A DNA stretch of 64,000 nt from Polytrichum commune. Lineage: Eukaryota; Streptophyta; Polytrichopsida; Polytrichales; Polytrichaceae. This document shows positions 44,874 to 58,340 of this stretch, in pieces. Location: contig OX485804.1 in the NCBI GenBank assembly GCA_950295325.1, positions 7,440,001 to 7,504,000 of the forward strand. Reading direction: 5' to 3'. Numbering within the stretch: the first letter of the stretch is position 1; the number at the start of each line of letters is the position of its first letter. The position numbers and the translations under genes are program-made. The notes under the pieces were generated by a model that saw only the letters and a program-made list of their open reading frames with translations, ran no database searches and had not been told where the DNA came from.

Positions 44874-46829
44874 ACGTTTTCAAATTTTCCTAATTATTCC
44901 ACACTCAATAGTGAACATGATTGGAATGACCTACGTATTCAACGAAGGAGTGAACAAACACGCACTTCCAATAACCACAATGTATGAAATTAGGTTACGT
45001 CCGATTTACAATGCAATGTTTGTTGATACTCCGTCGTATAGTTGTTGATGCAACACAAAGCTTTGTTGTGTGACTCTAAAATCGGTAGAACCTTATTAAA
45101 AAAAACAAATCAAATCACACCCCATACCTTTATTTGACTGAACTCAAGGCAAATCAAAAATTGTCATATACAAGCATACTTCTCTTTTATCCAACATGAA
45201 AACCATGAAGTAGTATGCATCTCGTAAGATATGTTTTCAAACATAACGATGTTATATTTGGTTTAAAAAACCCTGAAGTCATTTGAGATGAATCAACGAC
45301 AAACCTATAAGGGATCAAGTTTCATCTTGGATGGATGAAAGGTACGCTCGTATACGATAATTCCCTTTCTCTCTCCCCAAAGCTTAGGATCATGGACTAC
45401 TTCTTTAGGGTTTAGGGTTTATGACTAGGCTTTGAACGAGTTTTAGGTAAACCGCAAACCGGGTTCCAAAATTATTATTCTCTATTCTCAACGGGACAAA
45501 AATTTGGTTGATCGGAACAAGAGAGAGATTCCTATTGTGGGTGGGCTTTTGGCCTAGACTTCCAAGCCCTAAATATGGGTGAATGAGCCCCTAAAATTAC
45601 ATGCAAAAATCCTCCTAATCAACAAATTGGGGTGCTTTTAATATAGCCATCTCGCTCGCCTAAGCAAGCGGGCCCGAAATCGCCCCCGAGATTACAATAA
45701 ATTACCAACACTTGAAAATAGTTGATGAGTGCCTTTTGGGATTGAGGTGCCATTAAATTGGTCCCTAATTTAATGACAACATGCTTTGAGGAATTTGGGG
45801 TAACTTAACTTCTACTTTAAAAATAAGGGTAAGAGGGCATCCACGTGTGAGACTTTATGACACCCACGAATGCTTAGTCCAACTATTTTTTTCCACACCT
45901 GCCCGCTGCCCGTGTAGTGACATTTGGGCCAACCCTTTTAACTTCACTCAATATGATGTTTAGTGTCACTTACTGTTGGTGGTTACACAGTGGTATATAA
46001 ATTATACCCCATTCATGTGATTTTTTAACCAAATAAAGTTGTTAATGTCCAAACAACCAATTTGACATTTGTTGGTAAAATATGAGATGTATAGTAAATA
46101 AATGTAGCATTGTGTTATTCCAAGTAGTTAGTGACATTAAATATAATATTAAGTGTGGGTTGGCTACACAAAATAGTCCTAACATTGTGGGCCACAATAG
46201 CTTTCTAGAGCCCACACTAATTACCAAAATGAGGGCTTTGTGGGCTACATTGTTTACTGATCCATGCTAAACTTCTAGTAGAGAATTAGTGTCAGTCACA
46301 TAAATTGTCTTTCTGAAAGATGAATGTGGATGACTTTTCTCATTTGTGTGCTACTTTTGGTGCTATTTTACTATTTAATCTCATGTAAAGTGTTGGTCGA
46401 AAGCCGTAAGAAAGTGTGAGGGGAAGACCCTAGGTCTTGGACCCACATTTTTTTCCACCCCAAGTAGACAATTAGAGTCGCACATGCTAATTTTCCAACC
46501 ATATTAACAACTATTTAGTATGCTTACCACTCGTTCATGGCACCAAGTTGTTTGGATGTGTCTTATTAAAATTATAACATAGTCAATTGTATACCGTACG
46601 CACTTGCATGTCATTTTTGTCAAAAAGGAAATAAATTATGCTCCTAGGATGCACTTTTTCATTATTATCAAGAATCACGTGCGTTCACGACATACTCCAA
46701 AAAAACCCCTATATACAATTTTTTTTGTAAAATTGAGAAATACATGTAAATTTTTATTGATAGGAACACAAGTGGCAATATGTGTGTGTGTGTGTGTGGA
46801 TATATATATATATATATATATATGAATAT
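44874..46829. other. Intergenic with module 8 and telo-box
   Basis: 44880-44985 resembles 12525-12615 (ATTC..., CAATAGTGAACATGATTGGA-like). Module 8 lies at 45272-45395. TTTAGGGTTTAGGGTTT lies at 45404-45420. A TG microsatellite passing into TA (46781-46823) borders the MITE at 46830. No gene is supported. Confidence 0.55.
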
Positions 46830-47589
46830 GGGGGCATTCACGGTTGAGGTACTACTTTTGGGACAAAGGACTTAAGGACTTTGTCGCATTGATCTTGGTT
46901 TTTATCATGATTTACTATTATTTGATCAATAAATTTTACATAAATAAGTAGATAGTTCATAAGCTTTATCAAGAAAGAGTTTTATTATTATTTAATAATC
47001 ACCCTAAACCCTAAACCCTAAACCCTAGGCCACATTAGTGGCATTTTTTTGCTATTTAGGTGTGCATTGGTGGTCAATTGTTTCCTGTTATGTATCTTGG
47101 TACCTTGGTAAAAGTGTCATGTGTCCATTCATATAAAGTTTTTTGTCCAATTCTAATACTAGACGTTCCTTTTACATGTGGCTGTGAGTATATGTATATT
47201 TGGACATGTTTGGTGCCACATGTAAAGTTGGGCAATTGCTATTCAATACATATTTGGTTCTATTGGTACACACTTGAACAATGAGTGTGAGGAAAAAAAT
47301 TGGGATCGTTTCGATTGATTCTTGTTGTCCTTTTCATTCCTTGATCCTAAGGTGAACAATTAAGACATCACTCTTGAATGTCCTTTAAGGAATCAAAAGG
47401 ATATCTTTGATGACCCTATTCCTTCTAAATTAACTTTGTCAGTGTACTCGATATGGAGTATGAAATGTAGGTATGATCCAAAATATGCTTCACAATACAA
47501 ATCTAAGCATACCAAGCATGTGAAATTATCCAAAAAAGTCCATTTTCCGTTAGACGGCCAAAAGTAGTACCCCAACCGTGAATGGCCCC
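46830..47589. mobile_element. MITE-like TIR element, 760 bp, TA-rich target, containing a telomere tract
   Basis: The left end GGGGGCATTCACGGTTGAGG, then TACTACTTTTGG, mirrors the right end (47558-47589), which read inward is GGGGCCATTCACGGTTGGGG, then TACTACTTTTGG. There are two mismatches in about 32 bp. Both sides abut TA repeats, so a TA-type target duplication is likely but its exact length is hidden. A 74-codon frame (47060-47284) shows no transposase features. Confidence 0.85.
47002..47027. repeat. Interstitial plant telomere repeat, 3.7 units of CCCTAAA
   Basis: Three full CCCTAAA units and CCCTA, lying in the interior of the TIR element 46830-47589. Confidence 0.95.
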
Positions 47590-50500
47590 ATATATATATG
47601 AATATATATATTCATGTATTCCTTCATATATACTCTGCAATTCATGTCATAGCAACTATTGCAATTATTGTTTCTGTGGCTACCATCAAATGATCACTAA
47701 GATTGTATGTCTACTTCTTGTTGACGCCTTTTTGATACCAACATAAGCCAATCTCTATGTTTGATGGACGGTCCACCGAGTCAACTGGATCCCAATACTC
47801 CACCCAACAATTAAACTTTCTACACATTTAAAATCAACCCAACAAACCAAACCTTAAATTGGAGTTGTTTTTTTTTGGTCTATATCATTATTTTACAACT
47901 TTAGCTCAAGGTGTGTTCAAAAAACATACACCACAAGCACAACCAAGATAAAACACAATGACGATGCCATACAAGTACAAATGTTGTATATTTTATAAAA
48001 GCCCTCCATACACGTACATAACTATGAGTTATGATTTGTGTAGGATATTGTATACATAGTACGGCAAAGTTCAAATTAATACCTCATTTGTTCACTCACA
48101 TGTACTCGTACATGTTTTATACAGTGCACCCCCTAGGTGTTTATTTAAAATGCTTATTATTGGAGAATTTTTTTTCATGTTTTTTTCATCTCATATTTGT
48201 CAAAGAAATGTCACAAAATAGTAAAGTGTGGTCATTTTTATGAAATGATAAAGTTGATATTGGACCACATAGGGTAATTTGGTTTACCTTAATTAGCAAA
48301 TTGTTAGTGCAGGTCATGAGATAGATGCACCTTCAATTTCAACACACTAGTCTAAATGGTTTCTAACGTGTATGTACATTTTCCAAGTATGAAAAATAAA
48401 AATATGGAAGGAACCCATTTGAGAAAACTTACGAGCAACACTTTAAATTATATTCATCTTGACTCCAAAAATTGCAAGCTCGATGCTCATGCTCAATGTG
48501 CTCTTGTATTTTTTTCCATCTTATTCCAAGACTCCTTTGTATATGCTTACTTTAAAAAAAAAATCATTGTTATAAGTTTGTCTACCTTCGTTGGCATAGC
48601 TCAATATTTAAAAATAAGACCAACATATTGTGCACCAAGTTTATGACCAGATCAACAATTAGGTATCTAGGGCGCATACAGTCGTCGAGGTTGTTAAATA
48701 AGCCGTTGTGAATTTGTTGTTGATGAAAGAAGAAAGAGACACGTCTTCATAATTGCAAGAATTTCTACAAGCATATGAGACTCAAGCAACATGTCTTATG
48801 TTGATGAAAACAATCATGCGTCACTAAAAGAAATTTGTAAGTCTACCACTGCAGTACATTTACTATTTCTTTCACCGACGCATGACGAGTTGTTCAAATC
48901 TCATGTGCTTGTCGTGTACTTTCATTCGAGCCCTCAACCCAATTCACGAGGAGCCATTCGAGCCAAGAATCGCATTTTTTAGGTGGGGGTACATGTGCCC
49001 CTTCCTTTGTAAGGGAGGATGGCCATTCGTACCATGAAACGTATAAGACCAAAAGGACTTGGCTTGGGCTTCGTGGCATTAGGTGAACTCATCCATTGTG
49101 GATGCGATGACTCTAGTGAAAATACAAACGCTCTATAGGTTGAGGATAGGTTCATTCAAATTGAACCCCACCTGGTCTAATTTGAGATTCTTGAGACCTT
49201 TCCAAAAGGGACATCAAATTATATAGAATATTTTCATCGTGTGAAACAATCAGTTGTTTTTGCCCACCAGTGGATGAGATTCCTTAGCCATCATGAAGCT
49301 ACAGGTGGAGATCATTCACCTATTCCAACATGTAGCAAAAGGACTTTCACAACGCCACACAACTCCAAAAGCCAACACAAAACCAAAATCTCCAACTTCA
49401 CACCTAATATTGTGGGCTAAAATTTAACATGATTAAAAAAAAACTACCGTTTTCCATTGTATTTCATGTGTGGCTGAAGCCCATGGTAATTTACAAAATA
49501 ATAATAATCAAATAGAAAGTGATAAAATAATTTTTCTAATAATTGTGTTTTATGTTGATTTTATATTCTCCAACCCAAAAAAATTGTGTTTGATTTTTTT
49601 GTAAACATTGATTCCATATTCCTAGAGTTTGAACACATGATATTGCACGCTTACAAACTGACGTGGACCAAGAAAAGTTACATTGACCAAAAATATCACG
49701 GTATTTCAAAAGTAAAGTGGGGCCACACTAATATAGGTGTGGAAAGTGTACATGATCAATCATCACAACAAGTTATTCTTCTTCTTCTTCCTCTTTTTTT
49801 TAATCTTTTTAATCTTTTTAATCTTTTTAATCTTTTTTTTCACCAAAATCAACGGTGAGTGTACATCGGAGGTTCATGTATGAACAAACAATCGACATGT
49901 CAGTACTCATTTACAACATGATATGATAAGAATGCATTGTCACTGCCACAAAAAAGGGCCTTGACCGGGGTGAAGTCCAACATTGTAACCTCCAAATTAC
50001 CTTGTTAAATTATGTTCTTTTTTTCTTTATAGTTTATCTTCTATCCTTACAAGGTACTACTTCATGATGGGTTGGTTATGACCTCTATTTCAACCCCTTA
50101 GAGGCACCTAGTAGTAGCACTAGGGCATTGGGCTTCTCGAATACATTTGAAACCTAGAAGTATTGTATAGAGACGTAAGCCTTACGTGGTCACTCACTTG
50201 ATTGTTACATGGCCAAGATTATCGTTAAAATGGACACCTAAAACACACAATGAGATTGGACTACACAAATTTGTCACACAATGTTCGCGTGCGAAGATTA
50301 ATCAACAATGCCAAAAATCAATTGCTCAGTACATAATATTATTTCACAAGGATAGAGAGTTCCATCGTGGTTTATATGGGCCAATGAAGCTCGACAATTG
50401 TTGTGTTCAGTGTTGTGGGTTCAAACAATCTTAGATTGAATCTACAATTTGTGGTGGGCAGTTCGTGAATAAGAGAGCACGATTATGTACAATCTCCCGA

Positions 50501-51520
50501 CCCCATGGAACTACCGGATGTTGTTGAATAATGTTATGTGTAGTCACCAAATGGTTGAAGGGGGTCATCACGAAGTATTGTTTAGTGCTACTTTGTCACC
50601 TTCCAAGATGCTAAATAAAGGGTCCTAGACACGCTAAACTAATCACTTTTGGTGGTAGTCCTACTAGACTTGTGTACTAAGAGGACCCGCTAGATTCGAC
50701 CATTTCATTGATGATGTCAGATTAACTTTGGCTAGGTCCCAACCCCATTGAACATTTCAAACCAACTGAAGAATGTTATGTATGTAGGTACACACAATAT
50801 TTAACCAGTACAAGCTTGATCACGATGCTCGCAGTTGGAGGGCTTATGTGGCCACTTACATTAAAAATATATATATATATATGTATGTTCAGACCTCTTA
50901 TAAGTTTAGCATCTCAACCCCAACTCTAGAACTTGAAATGACAATCAATACAATTTTGAAGTTGTGCTATATTCATAACATTAAAAAATCCACACTTCAC
51001 ATAAAGAATGTCATTTTTATCAAATTTATTTCAAATACCTTTATGTGCATTATCGTGTATGACAAGTTTTCAATGTAACAAGCTATTTTGGGAAATGAGT
51101 ACATGGAGCTCATTCATATAATAAAAATTTCAACCTTGTAAATATGATACATATAACTTTGCATCTACAAGTGTACGTCACAAAATCCACATGTGAAATT
51201 TGCAACTTACACTTGATAGATGACTTTGAAAGTGCAGGTAAAATCATAACAAAACAACGAAAGGTGTCACTTCTATTATCCCTTGGATAAAGAAGGGTGA
51301 AAAGATATGGGATTTTTACTTCACTCACTTCTATGGAACCAATATGATGATATAAATATCCGTAAATACATTAAATTACAAATAGAAAGTAATAATTTAT
51401 TTATATATGAATTAGATCAGTGTTTTTTTCATTACATGTATTTGGATACTTATAGAATTATGTAATAAAAATGAGAACTTGTTTGATGTTAATTTAAACC
51501 CTTATATGCAAGTCCACCAC
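47590..51520. other. Intergenic, no supported gene
   Basis: AT-rich DNA with short frames only. A 9-bp TAATCTTTT tandem repeat (about 49800-49840) is preceded by CTT repeats. 50190-50290 contains a faint inverted module 1 (GGACACCTAAAACACACAATG, AGATTGGACTACACAAA). A TA microsatellite lies at 50866-50882. Confidence 0.5.
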
Positions 51521-51524
51521 ACTA

Positions 51525-51900
51525 AATATGATGTTTAGTGTCACCAATTCTATTTGTCTTGCTCAATACTAATTGCAAGTTGTGGTATAGTGTCACCAAT
51601 ACTAAATGTTAACCCAACAATATTTGACATTCCTCGTAATTTTTTGGGGGCATTATAGATTTGCAGTGGTGCAATTACTGTCACTTACTAAGTGTTTTTT
51701 CATCCGTATTTCAATCATCCATGACAATATTTCATCACAAGTTGGTGACAAGAGAAGGTCGGGTTTTGGCCAATGGATGAACTCATCCATCGTCCATGAC
51801 AATATTTGTTCATTTATTCATAAAATTTGTCATCCAAAAAGTTACCATAGTGGTATTAAATACCATATGACACTAAATACCATATTTAGTGTGGCTCTAC
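51525..51900 (+). repeat. Dispersed module 7
   Basis: TTTAGTGTCACCAATTCTAT, AAATGTTAACCCAACAATAT, CAATTACTGTCACTTACTAA, TTTGGCCAATGGATGAACTC. The best match in the window is 40375-40700, including the ATGGATGAACTCATCCATC palindromic phrase. Confidence 0.75.
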
Positions 51901-53782
51901 CTATGCAACTCACTCGCAACTAAGGGCGTGTTTACACCACAATGTTCATGGAAAATATTGTGGGCCACATTATAAACGAGGAAACCAACACAAAAATCTG
52001 AGGACAATTTTGTGGGTGCATACTGTATTCCAGCCCATAGTATATATAACATTGGAGGTCTATGTTGTAGGTTACAATATTTCTATTGGATGGAAAATAA
52101 TGTGGATTTGTGTGATTTTGTGACAAAGTGAGAATTTGGCTTATATGTGTCCTACCTCAGATGCTCCCAATCTAAGATCCTAATATTTGACATTATTTCT
52201 AGAATTAGATTTCAAGAAATTTGAGAACCATCATTTTAAAATACCACGTCAAATTCTATTATTTTGAAAATAGGATTTCCTTAAGTTTTTGAGGTTTACA
52301 AAATAAATATAGTTTCCATCAAAGTTGCCTAGATTGGATGGGCATGTGAAAACTTTGATGCAAAAAAACATCCCTTGAGTATAAGATTCCACACTATTTT
52401 GACATGACGGTTTATATTGTGGGCCACACTAAAGTGCATCGAAGGGGAAGTCACACTATAAGTCTGCCACATTATATACTATAGACAGTGTAGTGACGAA
52501 GGACCATGATAACTGCTTATAAATCCCCTCATTGGTTGAGAAACGAGTGACGGTTCCACTTTCCTATACACAAAGTCACCATGAATCAAATTGGTCGTGT
52601 TTGAAAATGAATGAGAAAATGACCTCAAATCCTAAGTGTCCAAAAGCGGATAATGTTTGGTGGTCACCTAGATTTTGCAGCAAGACATGCCCATTTTTGT
52701 GGCCTCAGCATAAAATGAAAGTGACTGCTAAAATTCTTAGTAACGTATAAATTCTGTAGCCATTTAACACACATGTAATATTCTTGAGCAGTCATATAGG
52801 TGTGCTTAAAATAGTGAGTGATTAAGCTTATGTCGAGCATCAAACACTATATCAACCAATGCGTCATTGTATTGATCCTTTCAATAATACTATATAAATG
52901 TTTGTTTTAGGACCATGTCAAAGTTCCAGTTCTTTTTTTATGTTTTCGTTTTTTAATACGAGTAGGTCTACATGTTGTTTGCGCAATGCACAATGAAGAA
53001 TGTCATGTAGCTTTTTCTTTTATCAATCCAAATTTGAAGCTAGCACTGGTGGGATGTAATTTATTTTTCCTAAAGATTGGAGTTAGATCATAAAGGGACC
53101 GCTAATACGGTAGAAGTGTCGACCGTGATACATGCCACACGTGTGATGTTTGATATGGAGTTAGTGTGACCCACCAACTATAGTATTCCATTGATTTTTT
53201 TACCTTCATTTTTTGAATTTTCGTTATTCAGAAAACTAACACCACCTATTTATACTCGGTGTAATCTAACCTCATGAATTCTTTCTCTCTTTTTTTGGTT
53301 TTTTTAAGGCAAAAACTACATCAACTTGAATTCAACTCCCACTCAAACCCACTTTGCGCTTGGAAAGTGGGTGTTTGAATGAGACGCGTTGAAGTTACCA
53401 AGTTCACTTTGGGAGGCTTGGATCCATTATTTGTGTGAGAGGGTGAGGTGGCTATTATGACACCAAATGAATGTTCGTGTGGCTCCAAATTACCACGCGT
53501 AATTTCATCTGGCTCCACAACATTGATTTTGCTTCCTTGTCATTATGGGTTATTTGCCCAATTATCTTCTCGGCTATAATTCTACCATCATCATCCCCCT
53601 CCTCCTCCGCCTTTTGTATCATTCTAACTTGCAATCAATGGAGTTTATAATGCTTTCAAATTTACCGTGTCTCCGGTACCGCCTACGCTCACGGCTTGAG
53701 TTTCCCCTTTCAATAATGCACAAGGAATGCTACGAATGCAAAGCATGTCTCGTCTTCACCCTCACACGGTTTTGAAACTTGG
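51901..53782. other. Intergenic, possible worn TIR element at the left
   Basis: GGGCGTGTTTACACCACAAT (51925) looks like a TIR end related to those at 15561 and 63074, and ATTGTGGGCCACA recurs inverted/direct at 51957 and 52414. I could not pair a convincing right end. No gene is supported. Confidence 0.4.
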
Positions 53783-54283
53783 GGCCACTTCACACACGAG
53801 CCAAGAGCCGTGACCATGAAGTTGTGAGAGCCCAAAAGAAAGTGTCCAAAGGCCGTCGTCCCAACACACCTCCAAAATCATGTAGTGTGGTCACGGACCC
53901 TCAAAGTGTAGTGTGAAGTCATATGTGACTAGGCCCTCAACCAAATGTTATTTTAATGAAATTTTATTCATGTGGGTACTCACACATGTCAAAATAGAAT
54001 AAATCTACAGTTGTGAGTGTTTGGAGTGCCGTGGTCTCCTGGTTTTGTGTTAGGCCTACCTCCAAGAGGTGGTATTTGAAATGAATCCAAGTGACCATGA
54101 AACATGATCCATGCCATGTAGGAATCCATATCGACTTTACATCCATCTTGCATTCACTTATATACTTTGTTGGTCCCTCAACCTTAGTGTGAAGTGAACT
54201 TGGACCGGCTCCGCCTTTTATCACCAATGAGAGCGCTTGAAGTACAATGAACTCGGGCTCTTAGTCTCGTGTGTGAAGTGGCC
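53783..54283. mobile_element. TIR element with GGCCACTTCACAC ends, copy C
   Basis: Starts GGCCACTTCACACACGAGCC, then AAGAGCCGTGACC, and ends TCTCGTGTGTGAAGTGGCC. It has the same orientation as copy A and is colinear with it: GTCCAAAGGCCGT, CATGTAGTGTGGTCACGGACC, CCTCCAAGAGGTGGT, AACATGATCCATGCCATG, CCGGCTCCGCCTTT. AACTT on both flanks (53776-53780, 54286-54290) may be the target duplication. Confidence 0.88.
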
Positions 54284-57149
54284 TTAACTTACTAGGTAGC
54301 CAACAAGAGAGCCGAGAGGCAATTTTCACATACAAGCGTACCTCTCATCCATCCAACATTAAAAACTCGACCCCTTCTAGGTTTGTGGCTTACTTCCAAT
54401 TCATCTCAAATGACTTCAATTGGACTAATGTCCTCCCTCTTTAACTTGACATGTTCAATCGCACAAGAAAATTGTCGTATTATCTTATAGTTGTATTCGA
54501 TAATATGGCATTTTGGCTTCAAATGTCGTATTGTCGATGGTTTTTTTTAAAAGAAATTTCAAAATAAAATGTCCTATTTCAATGTGAAATGTCAACTTGT
54601 ATACACAATGAAGATACATAAGTATGAATGAACATTTATTTCATATTATTGAAGAGGTACACTCACAACGTCACACAATATGGATTTAAAGAAAAAACTA
54701 GAGTCCCATCCCGATGTCTTCACCATATCATGCATTATGAAAGTTGAATCTATTGTATGTGACAATGTTTGTTGATGTTGGAAATTGAGATCTTGTTCAA
54801 TTTATTCGTAAAGGATTGCATGTTCACCACATCTAAAAGTCAAAGCTCTGAAGGATGCTTCGTTGCAAAATTTGATAGTAATTGGGCATACTCAAGGGTT
54901 TGAGGAAGCTTGACTATTGGTGATGATTGGCCATCCACACCATTCCCCTTCATTGGCTCTTTATTGAAATCTAGTATTCATTGCCAATGTATTGCTAAAA
55001 ACCAACATTTGACATTACAATAACCTCGACATGGCCATTGCCTTGGTGGTGAGAATCTCGTGTTTGTAGTAGTCTAGTATGCCTTGTACAATCATTCACA
55101 AGATGAGAATGAGCACGCAAACATAGAAATTTCTAAATTCTAAAGAACAATTGTGAGTGAAGACACATACCCTGTCACCATAAGTCGTTGGTATTTTCAC
55201 AACCAAAAAACACACATGTGTATGTTTTGCCATGTTAAATATAAACTTCAAATCCTCATAAAACCTAGCTTTGGATTTGTCGGTTGCTCCACTAGCGCAA
55301 CAATGAACCTTAAACAATACATGGCATATTCCTTGTCCCTACTTCCTAAGGATACAATGGTAGCAACAATCCTCCTAAGCAATTTGCATCCCTGTCACCT
55401 CATATTGATTCACTCGATTACAATGCTCACCACATCCCATATCCATAATTCGGTCTGAACAACTACAATCCTTAAACCTTTCCACCTCCACCCAAATGCA
55501 AAAGATTCCAAAGTGGTAGCATATGGTTCTGGAACCAAAGCTTTTCAAAAAGTAACTTAATTCACCAATAGATTCACTATGTACTTGGAAAAACTACCCG
55601 ATCCCAAGGCATATCCTTAGTGTGGGGCCTTAAAATGTCATATTACGAGTGTCGTAGTTGTAATCTGGATGCTTATATTATAAGTTTTGGTCAACAAGTA
55701 ATGTATCATATGATTGAGGTGTTGCATTATCAAGATGAGATTATAATTAAGGATCTTTGAAGCTAATCTTGGTGTCAAGTAAACTCAAAAAGGTAACCTC
55801 TACATTTCCACTACAATCTGGTGGGCGAGCGGCCTATATAGAAACCAACCCTTAGAATTATAGCGGTGGAGGCTACATCATTAATTGCTACTACATAGGT
55901 AATATCTTAATCCAAAGATGTGTAAGAGAACAATGTGTGTGCATGTTAATATCAATGAAAGTAAATCATGTAAAGGCTAATAAAAAGCACAAAGTGTTAT
56001 GAAATGAAGATTTTCTAACATTGAAGAGGTTTGACATGAATAGAGGGCTCTTTATTTTGTGCATCAAAACATAGTGCACTTCTTTTTATCCCTCTAAATC
56101 TACATTGACCAATATAGATGACATCATGGTGGAATGTGAAGATGGCCATCATGTATATGTCCCCCCTAAAGTAAAGTATATGCGGTGGAGGCAACGCCAT
56201 CAAACACGAGGAGGATGTATATGTTTTCCACCATGGAAAGAGCATCGAGTGGAATTGTAAATAATGTATACGACATGTTTGTCATTGGAATGAAAACTAT
56301 CATGTAAGCTAGAGGTAAACATCATAAAAAAGATTGTGTCCTTGTGTCCTTGTGTCTACAAATATAAAGAAAACTTTAGATTCCTCCATAATGACTACAA
56401 TTATTTGCTTCAAAATTCCATAACAATACTCAATCTCGCACCATATTTAAGAGGGGCCGAGAATTATTTATGACTCATTCCACACATATGTTGGCTATCA
56501 CCACTCACACAACATAGTGTCAACTTGAACACTGTTCACAAGATCAAGCTAATATGTTTTCTCTGGCATGACCAATGCAACACAAACAATGTTTAAATGA
56601 ACAGTGTCAGTGTCAATATGTAGTGCATTTTATGAATAGCGTCGGCATGACACATGTAATGTGTGAATGATGTTGGCTCAAATTTGGTAAGCGAGTGCAC
56701 AATGCTTGCTAAGTAGTAAAAAATGTGTCATTGTTAAAAAATAAAAATAAAAAGACAATTCTTATTGTTTTGATGAGAAATTTCTTATGATTGACCAATA
56801 CCATACGAAAATCTAAGCCTAGTATAATCTTTACGCAACCATAAATTCAAAATCCCATCCAAAAGAACTATGACAAGACAAAAGAAATTAAACAAACTAA
56901 ATGTAAGGTAGACATACCTCAAATGGCTATCCTTTTTTTTATTGTTCATTACTAAATAAAACTATGATTAAAATTGGGTTGATTAGTAAATGTGGATGCA
57001 AAAGCCAATTTCTTTCTAAACCAAATTTGGAACTGCCTCAAATTGATATGAATTTCCAAAGGTGACAACCAAGATGCATTAACTTGATCACATAGAACCC
57101 CCTCCCTCCCCCCAAAGTATGTTGACTATTGAATCTAGATTGGTCAACA
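54284..57149. other. Intergenic, no supported gene
   Basis: An inverted module 8 lies at 54318-54440 (GCGTACCTCTCATCCATCCA, CATCTCAAATGACTTCAATT). The rest is AT-rich with short frames on both strands. The 101-codon frame at 55153-55458 has no recognisable domain. A few CTGTTCACA phrases (56530-56600) recall module 2. Confidence 0.5.
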
Positions 57150-57260
57150 AGTTTTGAGCATGTACTCTAATCGCTTCTAAAAACATGGGTATTTGATTTG
57201 CATTCTTAGATCCACACCGCACCACAAACCACTCAAATACACGTGCCCATTTCATAGAAG
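57150..57260 (+). repeat. Dispersed module 1
   Basis: TTTTGAGCATGTACTCTAAT, AACATGGGTATTTGATTTGC, AAACCACTCAAATACACGTG. A diverged copy. Confidence 0.55.
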
Positions 57261-58340
57261 CAATTGAAATGGACCCGCTTTAGCTTCCTTTTGAAAACTA
57301 TTGCTAAAATTTAACCAATAAACTTATCCTTTCAAGGGTCAACTCAACTTATATAATTCCGTGTCTCACTTTGCCATGGTTATGTTGAGGTGTTGGTTCC
57401 TCAAGGGGGCAATAGTAGATAACTGACCCCCTATAGGTTGGTTGCTTATTCATCCTAGTCGAAGCTCCCAAATCTAACTCGGGGCCTCGCCCTAATTTAA
57501 GGGTTATATTGACTTTGAATAGCCACATCCGGGGCTCGGCAACATTAATCAACGTTGTTTCACCCTCGGTAAGTCGGCGGTGCAAGTGTGAACATTCACC
57601 CCAAATAAAGGGCAAAAAACTCGGGATAAAACAACACGAGATCCCCGGATTCCTCCATCATATTGTTCTTCCGCCGCAATACGTACTACTCCGGTGGTCA
57701 ATTTCCTCCCAATATTAGAACCTACAAAATAGAATAATGAGATACATATGCCACCCCCGCATTGACTTTCTAAGTAGAGGCACTAACTTATTGGGCCCTT
57801 TGACTTGCATCGGCGCGGAGGGGGGGACCCAACTACTACACTAGTTTATTGTATTTGGTGTCATCAATTCTTTTTGGTGTGTTCAATAGTGTTTTCAACT
57901 TTCACGTATGGCACTGAAATTTGATGAGGGGGTTTGAAAAACTCTCATTGGAAGACTTTTGAGAAGGGCGTGAAGATGTATATGATGTCTTGTGTCAAAA
58001 TACATTTTTCAACAGCCTATAATATTTGGTTGGTTGAATTTGGAGAATTCCCCATAGAATTTCATGCTCTTTAAGCTCGTGATGGGTTTTCAACATCAGC
58101 TTGCTCACCTACCCTCCCCTTGGGTAGTTAGTCAAGCAACTTGACTCTCCGGACACCTAGCTGAACAAAGATTTAACACTTGGCACAAATTGACAACCAC
58201 GTGGAAGGCATCATGGGATCTCTATCTCATTGTGAAACCCACGACAATTAAAAATTAAAATTCGCATTAGTTGATATCAAGGAGGTGTTCCTTGCTAAAG
58301 TGTGGATTTGTTTCCATCTCTCGTGGAATATACTAGATTA
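57261..58340. other. Intergenic, no supported gene
   Basis: Slightly GC-richer around 57400-57850, with frames on both strands (57349-57615 minus, 57509-57718 plus) that overlap and have no recognisable domain. Confidence 0.45.
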
